Shown here: positions 8,560-17,716 of the stretch, one piece after another
How positions within the stretch are numbered: the stretch's first letter is position 1
Layout of the letters: each line of letters opens with the position of its first letter
Assembly (NCBI GenBank): GCA_964537955.1
Contig: CAZICY010000004.1
Location: 20,293-84,292 of the forward strand
DNA: 64,000 bases
Reading direction: 5' to 3'
DNA from: Mxb001 sp964537955
GTDB taxonomy: Bacteria; Actinomycetota; Actinomycetes; S36-B12
Notes under the pieces: generated by a model
What the model saw: only the letters and a program-made list of their open reading frames with translations
Database searches by the model: none
What the model was told of the DNA's origin: nothing
Position numbers and translations under genes: made by a program

Positions 8560-8823
8560 TCAACGCTGTGCGGGGCGACGACGCATTCCCGCGGCGTAGA
8601 GGGCCAGCACGATCTCGCGACTCGTCACGACGAGGGCTCCCTCCTCGATCGCCACCGGGCGCGCCTCCTCGGGAATGTCGTAGTGGTCACCCTGGAAGGC
8701 ACGACGCGGCACGCCGATCCACTCGGCAAAGGCATGCAGCTCGTCGAGGGAGTGATCGCTCACGAGGTGGCACCACAGGCGCCCGCGCCAGTGCCAGTGG
8801 GCTTCGTCGAGGAGCAGGGCCAC
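8560..8823 (-). CDS. DUF4031 domain protein
   Basis: 87 residues beginning with GTG at 8823. The sequence has the DUF4031 pattern: a start rich in Trp/His (DEAHWHWRGRLWCHLVSD), DELHAFAEWIGVPRRAFQGDHYD, and VVTSREIVLALYAAGMRR. The function of DUF4031 is unknown; it is a small cytoplasmic protein common in actinobacteria. The start lies nine bases after the stop of the YihY-like gene, so the two form an operon. Confidence 0.82.
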   Translation of the reverse strand: MALLLDEAHWHWRGRLWCHLVSDHSLDELHAFAEWIGVPRRAFQGDHYDIPEEARPVAIEEGALVVTSREIVLALYAAGMRRRPAQR

Positions 8824-8832
8824 GGATTGAGG

Positions 8833-9636
8833 CTAGTCCGTCGCACCCACCCAGCACAGGGCCGCGAGGTAGGCGCGGACGCTGATGTTGACCCACAGCA
8901 GCAGCGTGAAGATGAGCACGATGCCCGCGGACACGTTGGGATTGATGAGGGCGCCGACATAGGTATAGAGCAGGAAGAAGTTGGCGCCCACCACGATGGC
9001 CGCGACGATCCCGGCCGCGACGAGCGAACGCGGCGGCAGATGGCCGAGGACCAGGCGCACCACGAGCAGCACGCCGGCCGCGACGATGAGCAGGCTCGCC
9101 AGCACCGCGAAGACCTTGCCGAGGTCGATGGCGGCGGGTGAGATGTCGCGGCCCAGCAGCGTGAGCCAGGCACGCTGCCGGATCGTCGTCGCGAGCGTGA
9201 GTAGCCAGGTGCTGAAGATCCCCACGGCAAGCGCGATGCTCACGGCCACGGTGCGCACCGAGAGCAGGCGCACTGCACTCGCCTGCTCCCCGAGGAGCGC
9301 GCGGTGACTCCCCTGGCGCAGCGCGTGCCCGGTGGCCAGGGCCGAGACGACGAGAGTGAGTACGCCGATCACGCTCACGACAGACGCGCTTGTGCGCGAG
9401 AAGGCTCCCTGCGCAAGTGCCCCGAGGTCGACGTCGGCACCCACGCTGGCCGTGGGGATGAGGATCTCGTTGGTGCCCGCGATGAGATCGGTCACCCGCG
9501 TGAAGACATAGAGGAAGGCCACCATGAGCATGACGGCGAGGAAGAGGCCCCTGCCGACGACGCGCAAGGCGGGATACTCCATGTCGAGTCCCCGGTAGCG
9601 CGACACCGTCGAGGTGAGCCACCCGGGACCGCGCAT
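8833..9636 (-). CDS. YihY/BrkB-like integral membrane protein
   Basis: 267 residues from ATG 9636; the longer open frame upstream is low-complexity Arg/Ser sequence without membrane character and overlaps the divergent lipoprotein gene. About six hydrophobic segments are visible, including GRGLFLAVMLMVAFLYVF near the start and NISVRAYLAALCWVG at the end. The arrangement and length fit the YihY/UPF0761 family of inner-membrane proteins, once annotated as ribonuclease BN in error. Its physiological role is unsettled. It precedes DUF4031 in an operon. Confidence 0.75.
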   Translation of the reverse strand: MRGPGWLTSTVSRYRGLDMEYPALRVVGRGLFLAVMLMVAFLYVFTRVTDLIAGTNEILIPTASVGADVDLGALAQGAFSRTSASVVSVIGVLTLVVSALATGHALRQGSHRALLGEQASAVRLLSVRTVAVSIALAVGIFSTWLLTLATTIRQRAWLTLLGRDISPAAIDLGKVFAVLASLLIVAAGVLLVVRLVLGHLPPRSLVAAGIVAAIVVGANFFLLYTYVGALINPNVSAGIVLIFTLLLWVNISVRAYLAALCWVGATD

Positions 9637-9723
9637 GCCCTGAGAGTAGGCGAGTCCGGTCCGGAACCGGGGTGCTCGACGCGAACCCCTGACGCAGCCC
9701 TCCCGGGCGCCTACCATCGAAAG

Positions 9724-10665
9724 ATGCGCCGATTCCCCCTCCTCGTCGCTCCCGCCGCCCTCGTCCTCGCCGCGTGCGGCGGAGGCGATACGACGACGAC
9801 GTCCTCGGCCACGCCGGAGGCGAGCTCCGCTCCTGCGCAAACATCGTCCGCCGCGCCGTCGCCGACCGCGGAGGCATCAACATCCGCGCCTGCTCCGGTG
9901 GGCGCTCTGTTTGTCGATGTGGTGGATGAAGCGCTCACTCCCTACGCCGCCCTCATCGGCCAGCCCGCGCAGGCAGCTGACCTCGCATCGGGACTGCCGT
10001 TCTTCGACGGTGACGTGCCCCTGCCCAGCGGCACCATCGTGGGCGCGGCGCGCGAGGTCGAGACGTGGGGCGACACGCTGGACGCTGCCCAGCATCTGGG
10101 TATCGACGTTGCCCCCGACGACGCTGCCCTCGAGGACTACGGCGCGGCAGCACCTGCAGGCTGGGCGTACAACTCGATCTCCACGACCGATTCCAGCAGC
10201 ACCCTGGTGATGACGCGCGACAGCGACGGCCTGCGGATCGTCTTCATGGCGTCCAAGGACCCCGATCCCGGGGTGCCCCCCGCGCAGTTCTCGCTCGAGG
10301 CCGATGCCTCGGAGATCCCGCAGCCCGCGTGGCTCGCCTCGCTGCCCGTGCCATCAGGCGGCGAGATCACCGCGGTGGGCGAGGGCATCGGCGAGGTAGA
10401 GGTCAACTACTTCCCCGCAGTCAACGGCCTGGTCACGGCCACATGGCGCTTCCCCGGAGACCAGCTCGAGTCGCTCCAGGAGTACTACGCCGGGGGTGCG
10501 CTGGAGGAGGCTGGCTTCGCCCTCGTGGACCCCGACGCGATCCGCGTGGGCGCGTCGTACTTCGACGTGACCGCGGGCGACTGGACCGGGCAGGTCATCG
10601 TCGGGGAGGTCATCGACGGGGAGGATTCCTTCGCGAGCGTGCAGTGGTTCCTCACCCGCGCGTGA
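9724..10665 (+). CDS. lipoprotein of unknown function
   Basis: 313 residues with a clean lipoprotein signal (MRRFPLL, hydrophobic core, lipobox VLAAC at about residue 18), a Ser/Thr/Ala/Pro-rich linker to about residue 60, and a 250-residue acidic globular part. No catalytic motif is apparent. It could be a binding or scaffolding lipoprotein. It is divergent from the YihY gene, with 87 bases for both promoters. Confidence 0.78.
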   Translation: MRRFPLLVAPAALVLAACGGGDTTTTSSATPEASSAPAQTSSAAPSPTAEASTSAPAPVGALFVDVVDEALTPYAALIGQPAQAADLASGLPFFDGDVPLPSGTIVGAAREVETWGDTLDAAQHLGIDVAPDDAALEDYGAAAPAGWAYNSISTTDSSSTLVMTRDSDGLRIVFMASKDPDPGVPPAQFSLEADASEIPQPAWLASLPVPSGGEITAVGEGIGEVEVNYFPAVNGLVTATWRFPGDQLESLQEYYAGGALEEAGFALVDPDAIRVGASYFDVTAGDWTGQVIVGEVIDGEDSFASVQWFLTRA

Positions 10666-10683
10666 GTGCGGAATGATGCCGGG

Positions 10684-10968
10684 ATGAAGGAACTCAGCCC
10701 CCTGCGCCGCACCATCGGTCTCGTCCTCATCATGATCGGCGGGTTCTGGGCCGCCATCTCCCTCGGCTTCCTCGAGGAGAGCTTCATGACGGGCCAGCCC
10801 GTCTACACCGTGCTCGGTGCCCTCGTGGCTCTCGCGGGCGTCCTCGTCCTCGTCGTGCGCCCCAAGGAGCCCGGGCTGATCGAGGAGCCCGGGTCGACTG
10901 AGGAGCCCGTGCCAGCTGACAACGACGCCGACCCGGACCCCGGCGCTGGAGCAGAACCCAAGCCCTAG
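10684..10968 (+). CDS. small two-helix membrane protein
   Basis: 94 residues from ATG 10684 (an in-frame GTG at 10666 would add six residues). Two hydrophobic segments (about residues 10-31 and 38-58) are followed by an acidic, Pro/Glu-rich C-terminal tail with the twice-used unit EEPGST/EEPVPA. It starts 18 bases after the preceding lipoprotein gene and is probably co-transcribed. Not recognised as any described family. Confidence 0.65.
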   Translation: MKELSPLRRTIGLVLIMIGGFWAAISLGFLEESFMTGQPVYTVLGALVALAGVLVLVVRPKEPGLIEEPGSTEEPVPADNDADPDPGAGAEPKP

Positions 10969-11029
10969 AGTCGGGCGCGCGGCGCGCGCAGGGTGCGCGA
11001 GGGCGCTGCTGCGAAGTGAGGGGATATCC

Positions 11030-11593
11030 ATGAGGAAGCTGATTGGAATCGCGGCCAGCGTCGCGTTGGCGGGGGCCTTCCTGGTCCCGACGGCGTCCGT
11101 CGCAACGGCTGCGGAGGCCAAGTCCATCGGCGTCACGGCGATTCGCGTCAACTACGACGTCACGAAGGCTCTCCTGGGCGCCAATGTCTACGTCAACGGC
11201 GAGGATCCCAGCGGGAGCACGATCATCGCCCCGGGCAAGCTCGCCGTGGAGTTCCCTGTCTCGGGTGTGAAGAACGGCAAGGCCTCGCACCTGGGCGAGC
11301 TCTTCTTGTCGCATACGGGCGCCATGGGCTGGCGCACGGTCGTGGTGAGCAACCTGACCGCCGACCTCGGCAAGGGCACGCTCAAGGGCCGCGTCTATTC
11401 GCTCGACAGCGACCTGGGCACCTACACGATCTTCACGCTGACCAAGGTCAAGACCTCCGGGAGCACCTCGAGCTACACGGTGAAGCTCGCTCCGGGCGTG
11501 GCCAGCCTGCTCAATTCCGCGCTCGGCACGCATGTCTTCAGCGACGGCATGCGCATCGGCTCGGGCGCCACGACCGTCTTCCCCGAGCAGTAG
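11030..11593 (+). CDS. secreted protein, possibly HtaA-like beta domain
   Basis: 187 residues with a Sec signal peptide cleaved near residue 28 (SVATAAEA). A GAGGGG ribosome site precedes the ATG. The mature part is Thr/Ser/Gly-rich with beta pattern. The segment HLGELFLSHTGAMGWRTVVV followed by GKGTLKGRVYS resembles the ordering of HtaA-type domains (a GL-rich strand, a G-GAL turn, then GTL-ADV), though the match is weak and the haem ligand Tyr motifs are not evident. There are no cysteines and no sortase signal, so it is likely released or weakly wall-associated. Confidence 0.6.
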   Translation: MRKLIGIAASVALAGAFLVPTASVATAAEAKSIGVTAIRVNYDVTKALLGANVYVNGEDPSGSTIIAPGKLAVEFPVSGVKNGKASHLGELFLSHTGAMGWRTVVVSNLTADLGKGTLKGRVYSLDSDLGTYTIFTLTKVKTSGSTSSYTVKLAPGVASLLNSALGTHVFSDGMRIGSGATTVFPEQ

Positions 11594-11608
11594 ACGGCGA
11601 CGTCACCC

Positions 11609-12010
11609 ATGGATTCCCTGCTCCTTGAGCTCTCCACGGGTGGACGACTCACGACCGACATCACCGCGGCCGCGGCGGATTTCTGCCGCGGCCGCGGTGA
11701 CGGCCTGCTCCAGGTCTTCGTGCCCCATGCCACCGCGGGCGTCGCGATCTTCGAGACCGGAGCGGGATCCGAGGAGGACCTCGAGCTCACGCTCGAATCC
11801 CTGCTCCCGCGTGGAGCGGCGTACCTGCACCGACACGGGTCACCGGGCCACGGTCGCGATCACGTGCTGCCCGCGCTGGTGGCGCCGAGCATCACCGTCC
11901 CGGTGCTCGACGGCCGGATGCAGTTGGGCACATGGCAGAGCGTCGTCCTGGTCGATCCCAACGCCGACAACCCCGATCGTCAGGTGCGACTGTCCTTCCT
12001 GGCGGGTTAG
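11609..12010 (+). CDS. YjbQ/UPF0047 family (secondary thiamine-phosphate synthase-type) protein
   Basis: 133 residues, the normal length of the family. The typical motifs are in order: VPHATAGVAIFETG (about residues 38-51), GSEEDLE, HGRDHVLPALVAPSITVPVLDG, MQLGTWQSVVLVDPN, with conserved His residues (HATAG, HRHGSPGHGRDH). E. coli YjbQ has weak thiamine-phosphate synthase activity in vitro, but its physiological role is unproven. The gene contains a remarkable 14-bp palindrome at 11663-11698. It converges on the capA gene. Confidence 0.88.
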   Translation: MDSLLLELSTGGRLTTDITAAAADFCRGRGDGLLQVFVPHATAGVAIFETGAGSEEDLELTLESLLPRGAAYLHRHGSPGHGRDHVLPALVAPSITVPVLDGRMQLGTWQSVVLVDPNADNPDRQVRLSFLAG

Positions 12011-12016
12011 GGCCGG

Positions 12017-13411
12017 TCAGGGCTCGGCGCGCTCGAGGCGGAATCCGCTCGTGTCGCCGGGGAGCAGTGCTTGAGCGCTCACGCGAGTCCAGGTCGCGTC
12101 CGCCGGCCCTCCTGCGGGCGCCGATGTCGTCACGGGGAGGAGTCGGAAGGGGAAGTCGTCGTTGACGATGGCGTAGCCCACCGCCTCCACGCCGGCAAAG
12201 CGGCCGTCGGCCTTCTCGGTGAAGGTGAACGTCGTCAGCAGCCCGTCTCCCGTGCGCGGATCTTTGCGCGATTGCGCAGAGAGCAGATTGCCGTGCCCGT
12301 AGGCGACCCACATGTCGCCGACCTTCGTCACCGGCTGGACGACGTGCGCGTGATGTCCGAGGACGAGGTCAACGAGTCCCGACTCGGCGAGCTCGTCGAT
12401 CACGGTGCGCTGCTCAGCCGTGGGTGCGGCGATGCCCTCGACGCCGTGATGCAACGACACCACGACGAGTCGGGCGCCGGCCTCGCGGGCGCGCTGGGCG
12501 GCTGCCGTGATGACCCCCGGCTCGATGAGGTTGCAGCACCAGTCCTGCGGGCGGGGGATGCCGTTGAAGCCGTAGGTGTAGGAGAGCAGGGCGACCGGGA
12601 CGCCTTGGACGTCGATCAAGGTGGTGCGCTCGGCGTCGGCCTTCGACGCAGCAGAGCCCGCGTGTGCCAGTCCTGCACCCTCGAGGGCCTGGAGGGTGCT
12701 CACGACCCCGTCGAAGCCGCGATTGAGCATGTGATTGCTGGCGGTGGAGCACGCATCGAACCCGATCTCGGCGACCGCGTCCGCAATCTGCGGGGGGCCG
12801 TAGGGAGGGTCTGGCCATGCGCTCCACGGGCCCTCGCGTGAGCCGAGCGCGTACTCCATGTGGCAGACGGCGAGATCAGCCGACTCGATGAGGGGGCGAA
12901 TGCCTTCGAGCTGCGGCCTGAAGTCAGGCGTGCCGCCGCCATCGCTGATCGCCTGGGCGATGATCTCCTTGTGCAGGAGGATGTCGCCGACACCGGCGAT
13001 CGTGATCGTGCGTCGCTCGGACCTGGGCACGAAGACCGCAGGCACGGCCTGCGCATCGGTCATGTCGGCGACCGCATCGGCGATGTCGAATCCTGCCGGA
13101 TCCTGGGCGGCGTCGGCTTCGAGCTTGCGCTCTCCGGCGGAATGGTCATCTTGCTGCGCGAGCGATGACGTGGGAGCCGACGGAGTGACCGTGGGCGTGC
13201 TCGCGGCCGCGGGGGCTGTCCCCCCGAGGTTGGGATACCAGCCCACGATGAGCCCGGTGAGCAGGCTGGCGACGCCGAGCGCGGCGAGGTCCCGGGGGCG
13301 CGGCAGGCGCCAGCCGGCGTGAGCGTGGCGACCAGGGCCCGTCGGCCGGGCCGGTGTGCCCGCCCCCCGGGCTGGTGAGCCCGCCCCCCGGGGCGCCGCG
13401 TGCCTACCCAT
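12017..13411 (-). CDS. CapA family (poly-gamma-glutamate synthesis-like) metallophosphatase-fold protein
   Basis: 464 residues from ATG 13411, chosen because the ORF upstream overlaps the divergent helicase leader. A basic Pro/Gly-rich start is followed by one membrane helix (about residues 42-62), a linker, then the CapA domain: AGVGDILLHKEII (metal ligand Asp), ASNHMLNRGFDG, SLHHGVEG and LGHHAHVVQPV near the C-terminus. Family members have a calcineurin-like metallophosphatase fold and occur in poly-gamma-glutamate capsule loci, but no capBC is present here. The active domain is external. A separate function in envelope metabolism is likely. Confidence 0.87.
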   Translation of the reverse strand: MGRHAAPRGAGSPARGAGTPARPTGPGRHAHAGWRLPRPRDLAALGVASLLTGLIVGWYPNLGGTAPAAASTPTVTPSAPTSSLAQQDDHSAGERKLEADAAQDPAGFDIADAVADMTDAQAVPAVFVPRSERRTITIAGVGDILLHKEIIAQAISDGGGTPDFRPQLEGIRPLIESADLAVCHMEYALGSREGPWSAWPDPPYGPPQIADAVAEIGFDACSTASNHMLNRGFDGVVSTLQALEGAGLAHAGSAASKADAERTTLIDVQGVPVALLSYTYGFNGIPRPQDWCCNLIEPGVITAAAQRAREAGARLVVVSLHHGVEGIAAPTAEQRTVIDELAESGLVDLVLGHHAHVVQPVTKVGDMWVAYGHGNLLSAQSRKDPRTGDGLLTTFTFTEKADGRFAGVEAVGYAIVNDDFPFRLLPVTTSAPAGGPADATWTRVSAQALLPGDTSGFRLERAEP

Positions 13412-13535
13412 GGCACATGAGTATCGGCAGTCACTGGCGTCACATGTGGGAGCCACGCGGGTGGTGGGGATCGTGAGGTGGCCACGGCGTGGTCTTCGAG
13501 CCTCGCCCGGGCCCTGTGCCAGGGTCGTATCTCCC

Positions 13536-15206
13536 ATGACCGCACTCGCCCAGGCACCCCGGACGCCGTACCTGCGCGACTGGCAGATCCGCGCGCTCCA
13601 GCGCTACGTCGAGGCCCACGCCCGCGACTTCCTCGTCACGGCCACGCCCGGTTCGGGCAAGACGACGTTCGCGCTGACCCTCGCGGGGCGCCTGCTCGCG
13701 CAGCGGGTCGTGCATCGCGTGATCGTGGTCGTGCCCACCGATCACCTGCGTGGCCAGTGGGCCGATGCTGCGTCAGGCCTCGGCCTGTGGCTGGATCCCG
13801 ACCTGCCCAATGCGGTCGGTCCGGTGCGCGAGGGCACGCTCGGCTACGTCGCCACCTACGCCCAGGTGGCCGCCAAGCCGATCCTGCACCGCAACCGCGC
13901 CGAGGCACGACCGAGCCTGGTGATCATGGACGAGGTGCACCATGCGGGCGATGGACTCACCTGGGGCGATGGCCTGCGCGAGGCCTTCGACACCGCGAAG
14001 CGCCGGCTGGCCCTGAGCGGCACGCCTTTCCGCACCAAGGCGGACGAGCGGATCCCCTTCGTCTCCTACGAGGTGGACGGCGACGAGGTGCGGTCGATGG
14101 CGGACTTCTCCTATTCCTATGGGGATGCGCTCGCCGATGGCGTCGTGCGACCAGTCGTGTTCGCCGCCTACACCGGGGTCTCCCGGTGGATGAACGACGC
14201 GGGCGATGCCTACGCCGCGACGCTCGGCAGCGGCAGCAAGAAGGACGAGGACAAGGCGTGGCGCACCGCGCTGTCGCCCACCGGCAGATGGGTCCCCCAT
14301 GTCATCGCCGCGGTGGATGAGAGGGTGCGCGCGCAGCGCGCTGCGGGAATCGAGGATGCAGCCGGCATCATCCTCGCCAACGACCAGGAGACCGCGCGCG
14401 CCTATGCCGCCGTCGCCGCCCGCGTCACCGGCGAGGAGCCCGCCGTCGTCCTCTCCGAGGACCCCGATGCCTCCGAGCGCCTCACTGCCTTCACCCACGG
14501 CCGCACGCGGCTCGTCGTCTGCGTGCGCATGATCAGCGAGGGTGTCGACATCCCTCGCGCGACGACGCTGGGTTATCTCTGCTCAGCGCGCACGCCGCTC
14601 TTCTTCGCGCAGGCCGTGGGTCGTGTGGTGCGTGCCCGAGGCGCCCAGGAGACGGCGTCGGTCTATCTCCCCGCCGTGCGCCCCCTGCTGGCGCTCGCCG
14701 CGGAGATGGAGTCGGCGCGCAACGCGGTCGTGCGTGTGAGCGCACGCGACGACCATGACCTCGACCCCGATGTCGAGCGGATCCCGGGCGAGGGCTTCAC
14801 CGCGCTCGATGCCGACGCGCAGTTCGCCCACGTGCTCACCGCCGGGCGTGCGATCACGGCCGAGTCGCTCGAAATGGATGAGGAGTCCGCCGACTACCTC
14901 GGCCTGCCGGGTCTGCTCAGCCCGGAGGACATGGCGACCGTGCTCGCCGCCCGGGATGCGAAGCTGAGGCGCCAGGTTGCCGCGGTCACCGACGACGTGC
15001 CCTTCACTCCCGCGACGTGGCGTGACACGCAGGAGGTCCGCAAGGACATCCATCGCATGGTGAGCGTGCTCGCTGCGCGCACGGGCAAGCCGCACGGCCA
15101 GATCCACGCCGAACTCCGCGAGGTGATCCCGGGGGCACCGACCGCGGTCGCGGACTACGACACGCTGGTGGCGCGCCACGACCACCTCATGACCCTCGTG
15201 GTCTGA
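13536..15206 (+). CDS. superfamily 2 DNA/RNA helicase (DEAD/DEAH-like)
   Basis: 556 residues from ATG 13536; the frame is open further upstream but that part overlaps capA on the other strand. All SF2 core motifs are visible: Walker A TATPGSGKTTFALT (Lys42), Walker B DEVHH (Asp132), LSGTPFRTKADERIPF (motif III), and in the second RecA domain VRMISEGVDIPRAT and QAVGRVVRARG (motif VI). The layout resembles UvrB/XPB-like or restriction-type helicases, but no methylase or nuclease is nearby. Actinobacteria carry stand-alone copies of unknown duty. Divergent from capA. Confidence 0.9.
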   Translation: MTALAQAPRTPYLRDWQIRALQRYVEAHARDFLVTATPGSGKTTFALTLAGRLLAQRVVHRVIVVVPTDHLRGQWADAASGLGLWLDPDLPNAVGPVREGTLGYVATYAQVAAKPILHRNRAEARPSLVIMDEVHHAGDGLTWGDGLREAFDTAKRRLALSGTPFRTKADERIPFVSYEVDGDEVRSMADFSYSYGDALADGVVRPVVFAAYTGVSRWMNDAGDAYAATLGSGSKKDEDKAWRTALSPTGRWVPHVIAAVDERVRAQRAAGIEDAAGIILANDQETARAYAAVAARVTGEEPAVVLSEDPDASERLTAFTHGRTRLVVCVRMISEGVDIPRATTLGYLCSARTPLFFAQAVGRVVRARGAQETASVYLPAVRPLLALAAEMESARNAVVRVSARDDHDLDPDVERIPGEGFTALDADAQFAHVLTAGRAITAESLEMDEESADYLGLPGLLSPEDMATVLAARDAKLRRQVAAVTDDVPFTPATWRDTQEVRKDIHRMVSVLAARTGKPHGQIHAELREVIPGAPTAVADYDTLVARHDHLMTLVV

Positions 15207-15212
15207 GCACGC

Positions 15213-15536
15213 CTAGGGACGGGGCATGTCGGCGACCTGCACGTCGAAGCCCACGTCCTCGCCGTCGACTGTCTCGACAGTGATCGTGACGTCGTAGGTG
15301 TTGCCCAGTGCGGGATCCCCGATGACGCAGACGATGGATGCGCCCACCTCCGCAGTCAGGTCGGACGGACACTCAAGCGGGGGCATCTCCTCGAGCGGGA
15401 TGCCCTGCGACTCGGCGAGGGCGGCAGTGGCCTTCTCCTCGACCTCTGTCGACGAGAGCGAGGGGGTGCCGACGCTGACGGTGCATGCCGTCAGCGTGGC
15501 GATGCAGCAGGCGAGGGTGAGCATGGGCATCTTCAT
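15213..15536 (-). CDS. DUF4333 domain lipoprotein
   Basis: 107 residues with a lipoprotein signal (MKMPMLTLACCIATLTAC, lipobox cysteine about residue 18). The mature part has the DUF4333 pattern: an amphipathic helix (EVEEKATAALAESQG), then LECPSDLTAEVGASIVCVI with the paired cysteines expected to form a disulfide, then a beta strand YDVTITVETV. DUF4333 proteins are small actinobacterial envelope proteins of unknown function. Convergent with the helicase gene, stops only seven bases apart. Confidence 0.85.
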   Translation of the reverse strand: MKMPMLTLACCIATLTACTVSVGTPSLSSTEVEEKATAALAESQGIPLEEMPPLECPSDLTAEVGASIVCVIGDPALGNTYDVTITVETVDGEDVGFDVQVADMPRP

Positions 15537-15639
15537 GCAGACACGGTAGGTAGCCCGACGTGAACCCAGCCCCTGTGCGCGGTCGCACTTCGGTCATCGC
15601 TCGGTCATAGCCGAGTGACTGGTGAGCGTGGTGCACCGC

Positions 15640-16860
15640 TCAGGGGCGTCCGTGCACCTCGTCGGCTGCGCGCAGCCCACTGCGCAGGGCCCCCTCCATC
15701 AGCCCGGAACGCTCGCCTGCCGTGTGCTCGCCTGCGATGTGCACGCGGCCCACGGGTGCGGCGATCAGCTCGTCGTCGCCGGGCTCGCTCGCAGCACCCA
15801 GTCCGGAGTAGGCGAACGTCGCCCAGGGATCGTCGTCCCACGTGCTGAGCAGGGTGTGCTCCGTAGCGAGGTCCAGTTCGGGACGCAGATCCTCGAGCGC
15901 CTGGAGCCACTCGTGGGGTCCTTCGGCGACGTCGAGCCCGGTGAGCGCGGGCGCCGAGCCCGAGAAGCAGTGCACGACGGGCTGCACTTCGCCGCTGACA
16001 TCGGTGGCGGTCCAGCACCAGAAGCGGCGCGCCACGTCGAGCACTGCGCTCGCCGGCGCTGGTGAGGCGAGGGACACGTGCAGTTTGGCCGCGCGCCCGC
16101 GTGCCATGCGCGCCATGGCGTCGCGCTGCTTGCCGGATAGCCCCGGTTGCAGGTCGAATCGCTCGAGGAGGGGCAGCGGGATCGCCATGACGACGGCGTC
16201 GGCATCCAGGATCGACCCGAGCACGTGAACCCGCACCCCATCCTCCGTGGCGTGCACCGCGGTCGCAGGTGCGCCGAGTCGCACGCGATCGCCGAGTGCT
16301 GCGGCGAGCGAGCGGGCGATGCGCTGGTTGCCCCCGCCGATGCGCGCGGTGGGCAGGGGCTGCACAGAGGTGACGGAGTCCAGGAGCACGTGGCAGGACA
16401 GTTGGTCCTCGGGAGCCGCCCAGCTGATGGCCGCGCGTGCGGCCAGCACCTGCGCGGCGGCGCTGCCCGGTGCGTGCTCGACGAGGAAGTCGCGCAGGCT
16501 CACGCGCCGATCCGTCGCCTCTGCTGCGGGCCGCAGGTCCTGCGCTACCGCCGCGACATCCTGCGCGCTGATGGGCTGCGAGGCCTGGCGTGGCTCGCGC
16601 ACGTAGTAGGACATGCCCGAGGAAGCGACCGGCAGGTCGAAGCGCCGCGCCAGGTCGTGCATGACGTCGTAGCCGGAGAGCACGAACTCCGCACCGCACT
16701 CGACGACGGTCTCCGGCCGGCCGGGGATGAGCTCCTGCGACCACACGCGCCCGCCGACGCGGTCGCGGGCCTCGAGCACCGTGACGTCGTGGCCGAGCCC
16801 GACGAGTCGGTCCGCGCACGCCAGACCGGCGAAGCCGGCCCCGATCACGATGACGCGCAC
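15640..16860 (-). CDS. flavin monoamine oxidase family protein
   Basis: 406 residues starting with GTG 16860, directly before the Rossmann motif VRVIVIGAGFAGLACA. The remaining landmarks are in the usual order: LEARDRVGGRVW, GGNQRIARSLAAAL in the middle and the closing GRVHIAGEHTAGERSGLMEG, where the flavin rests. There is no signal peptide, so it is cytosolic. Such enzymes oxidise amines or related substrates; the substrate is unknown. The normal motif order here contrasts with the second amine oxidase at 30469. Confidence 0.9.
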   Translation of the reverse strand: MRVIVIGAGFAGLACADRLVGLGHDVTVLEARDRVGGRVWSQELIPGRPETVVECGAEFVLSGYDVMHDLARRFDLPVASSGMSYYVREPRQASQPISAQDVAAVAQDLRPAAEATDRRVSLRDFLVEHAPGSAAAQVLAARAAISWAAPEDQLSCHVLLDSVTSVQPLPTARIGGGNQRIARSLAAALGDRVRLGAPATAVHATEDGVRVHVLGSILDADAVVMAIPLPLLERFDLQPGLSGKQRDAMARMARGRAAKLHVSLASPAPASAVLDVARRFWCWTATDVSGEVQPVVHCFSGSAPALTGLDVAEGPHEWLQALEDLRPELDLATEHTLLSTWDDDPWATFAYSGLGAASEPGDDELIAAPVGRVHIAGEHTAGERSGLMEGALRSGLRAADEVHGRP

Positions 16861-16918
16861 CGTCCCAGTCTGGCGTAGCCGTGAAGCCACGGGGGTAGGG
16901 TCCGCCCGAGGAGGCATC

Positions 16919-17092
16919 ATGGACGAGAAGACGAAGAAGGACGTCAAGGACGGCGGAGAGCATCTCCTCCACGGCGTGGAGGACGCTGCTGACGTGGTCG
17001 GTCACGGCGTGACCGGGGCCGTGAAGGGCGTCGCTGATGGGGTGGAGAGCGCGTCCGCCGAGACGAGGGTGCGCGAGGCGGACTCAGCGTAG
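16919..17092 (+). CDS. small amphipathic helical protein
   Basis: 57 residues with a strong GAGGAGG site five bases before the ATG. The sequence is charged at both ends (MDEKTKKDVKDGG and ETRVREADSA) with a central run of Gly/Val/Ala/His (HGVEDAADVVGHGVTGAVKG) having an 11-residue amphipathic periodicity, like small stress or lipid-surface-associated proteins. No cysteine or signal peptide. No family recognised. Divergent from the amine oxidase. Confidence 0.65.
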   Translation: MDEKTKKDVKDGGEHLLHGVEDAADVVGHGVTGAVKGVADGVESASAETRVREADSA

Positions 17093-17120
17093 GCACCTGC
17101 TCACGCCTCGGACCCCGTGA

Positions 17121-17702
17121 TTAGGACGTGGTCACTACCCGTCGGACCACTCCGGAGCTGGAGACCGCGACGCTGATGGTGTCGGTGGTGTCCTGCCCCT
17201 TGCTGCGTGTGCGCGTCGTGGCCTGGAAGGCCCGCGCCGTCCCCGTGGGGATGCGCAGGGAGAGCACGACCGAGCCCTTTCCCTGGAGCACGGTCGTGAG
17301 GGTGCCACCCCCCGCGCACGCTCCGACGGTGGTGAATGCCCCTCCGGCGCTGCCTCCCGCGCAGTAGGCGAGGTCCACGCGGTTGGCTCCGTTGCCGTAG
17401 GGCCCCGTGTGGCTCAGCGTGAGGGTGGCGACATCGAGGTCGCCGATGTTCTGGAGGAAGAAGATCTGCCCCCACGAGTTGTCGGCGTTCAACGACACGG
17501 TGAGAGGCCCCGTGGTGTTGGTGGCCACCTGCTCGGGCAAGACGGCGGAGATCCGATACGTGGCCGTGAGGACCGACATCTGCAGGAAGTTCGATGACGT
17601 CGCCATGGTCGCGCCCCGGGCGCCGAGGGGGGCGGCGGCAACGGATGCCGCCACCGCCCCCACGACGATCGCTCGCAGGGAGTGAAGCCCGAAGCGCCCC
17701 AT
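17121..17702 (-). CDS. secreted TasA/camelysin-like protein (probable SipW substrate), second copy
   Basis: 193 residues from ATG 17702; the frame runs open far upstream through the preceding gene, but only this part has a signal peptide (MGRFGLHSLRAIVVGAVAAS, then ALA-rich cleavage region near residue 32). The mature part is a Thr/Ser-rich beta sandwich with two cysteines (LAYCAGG, GACAGG). It is the last gene of the leftward sipW operon, 14 bases after the first secreted protein. Fibre or surface-matrix function is inferred from the neighbouring SipW-type peptidase. Confidence 0.7.
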   Translation of the reverse strand: MGRFGLHSLRAIVVGAVAASVAAAPLGARGATMATSSNFLQMSVLTATYRISAVLPEQVATNTTGPLTVSLNADNSWGQIFFLQNIGDLDVATLTLSHTGPYGNGANRVDLAYCAGGSAGGAFTTVGACAGGGTLTTVLQGKGSVVLSLRIPTGTARAFQATTRTRSKGQDTTDTISVAVSSSGVVRRVVTTS

Positions 17703-17716
17703 AGGACCGGGACTGC

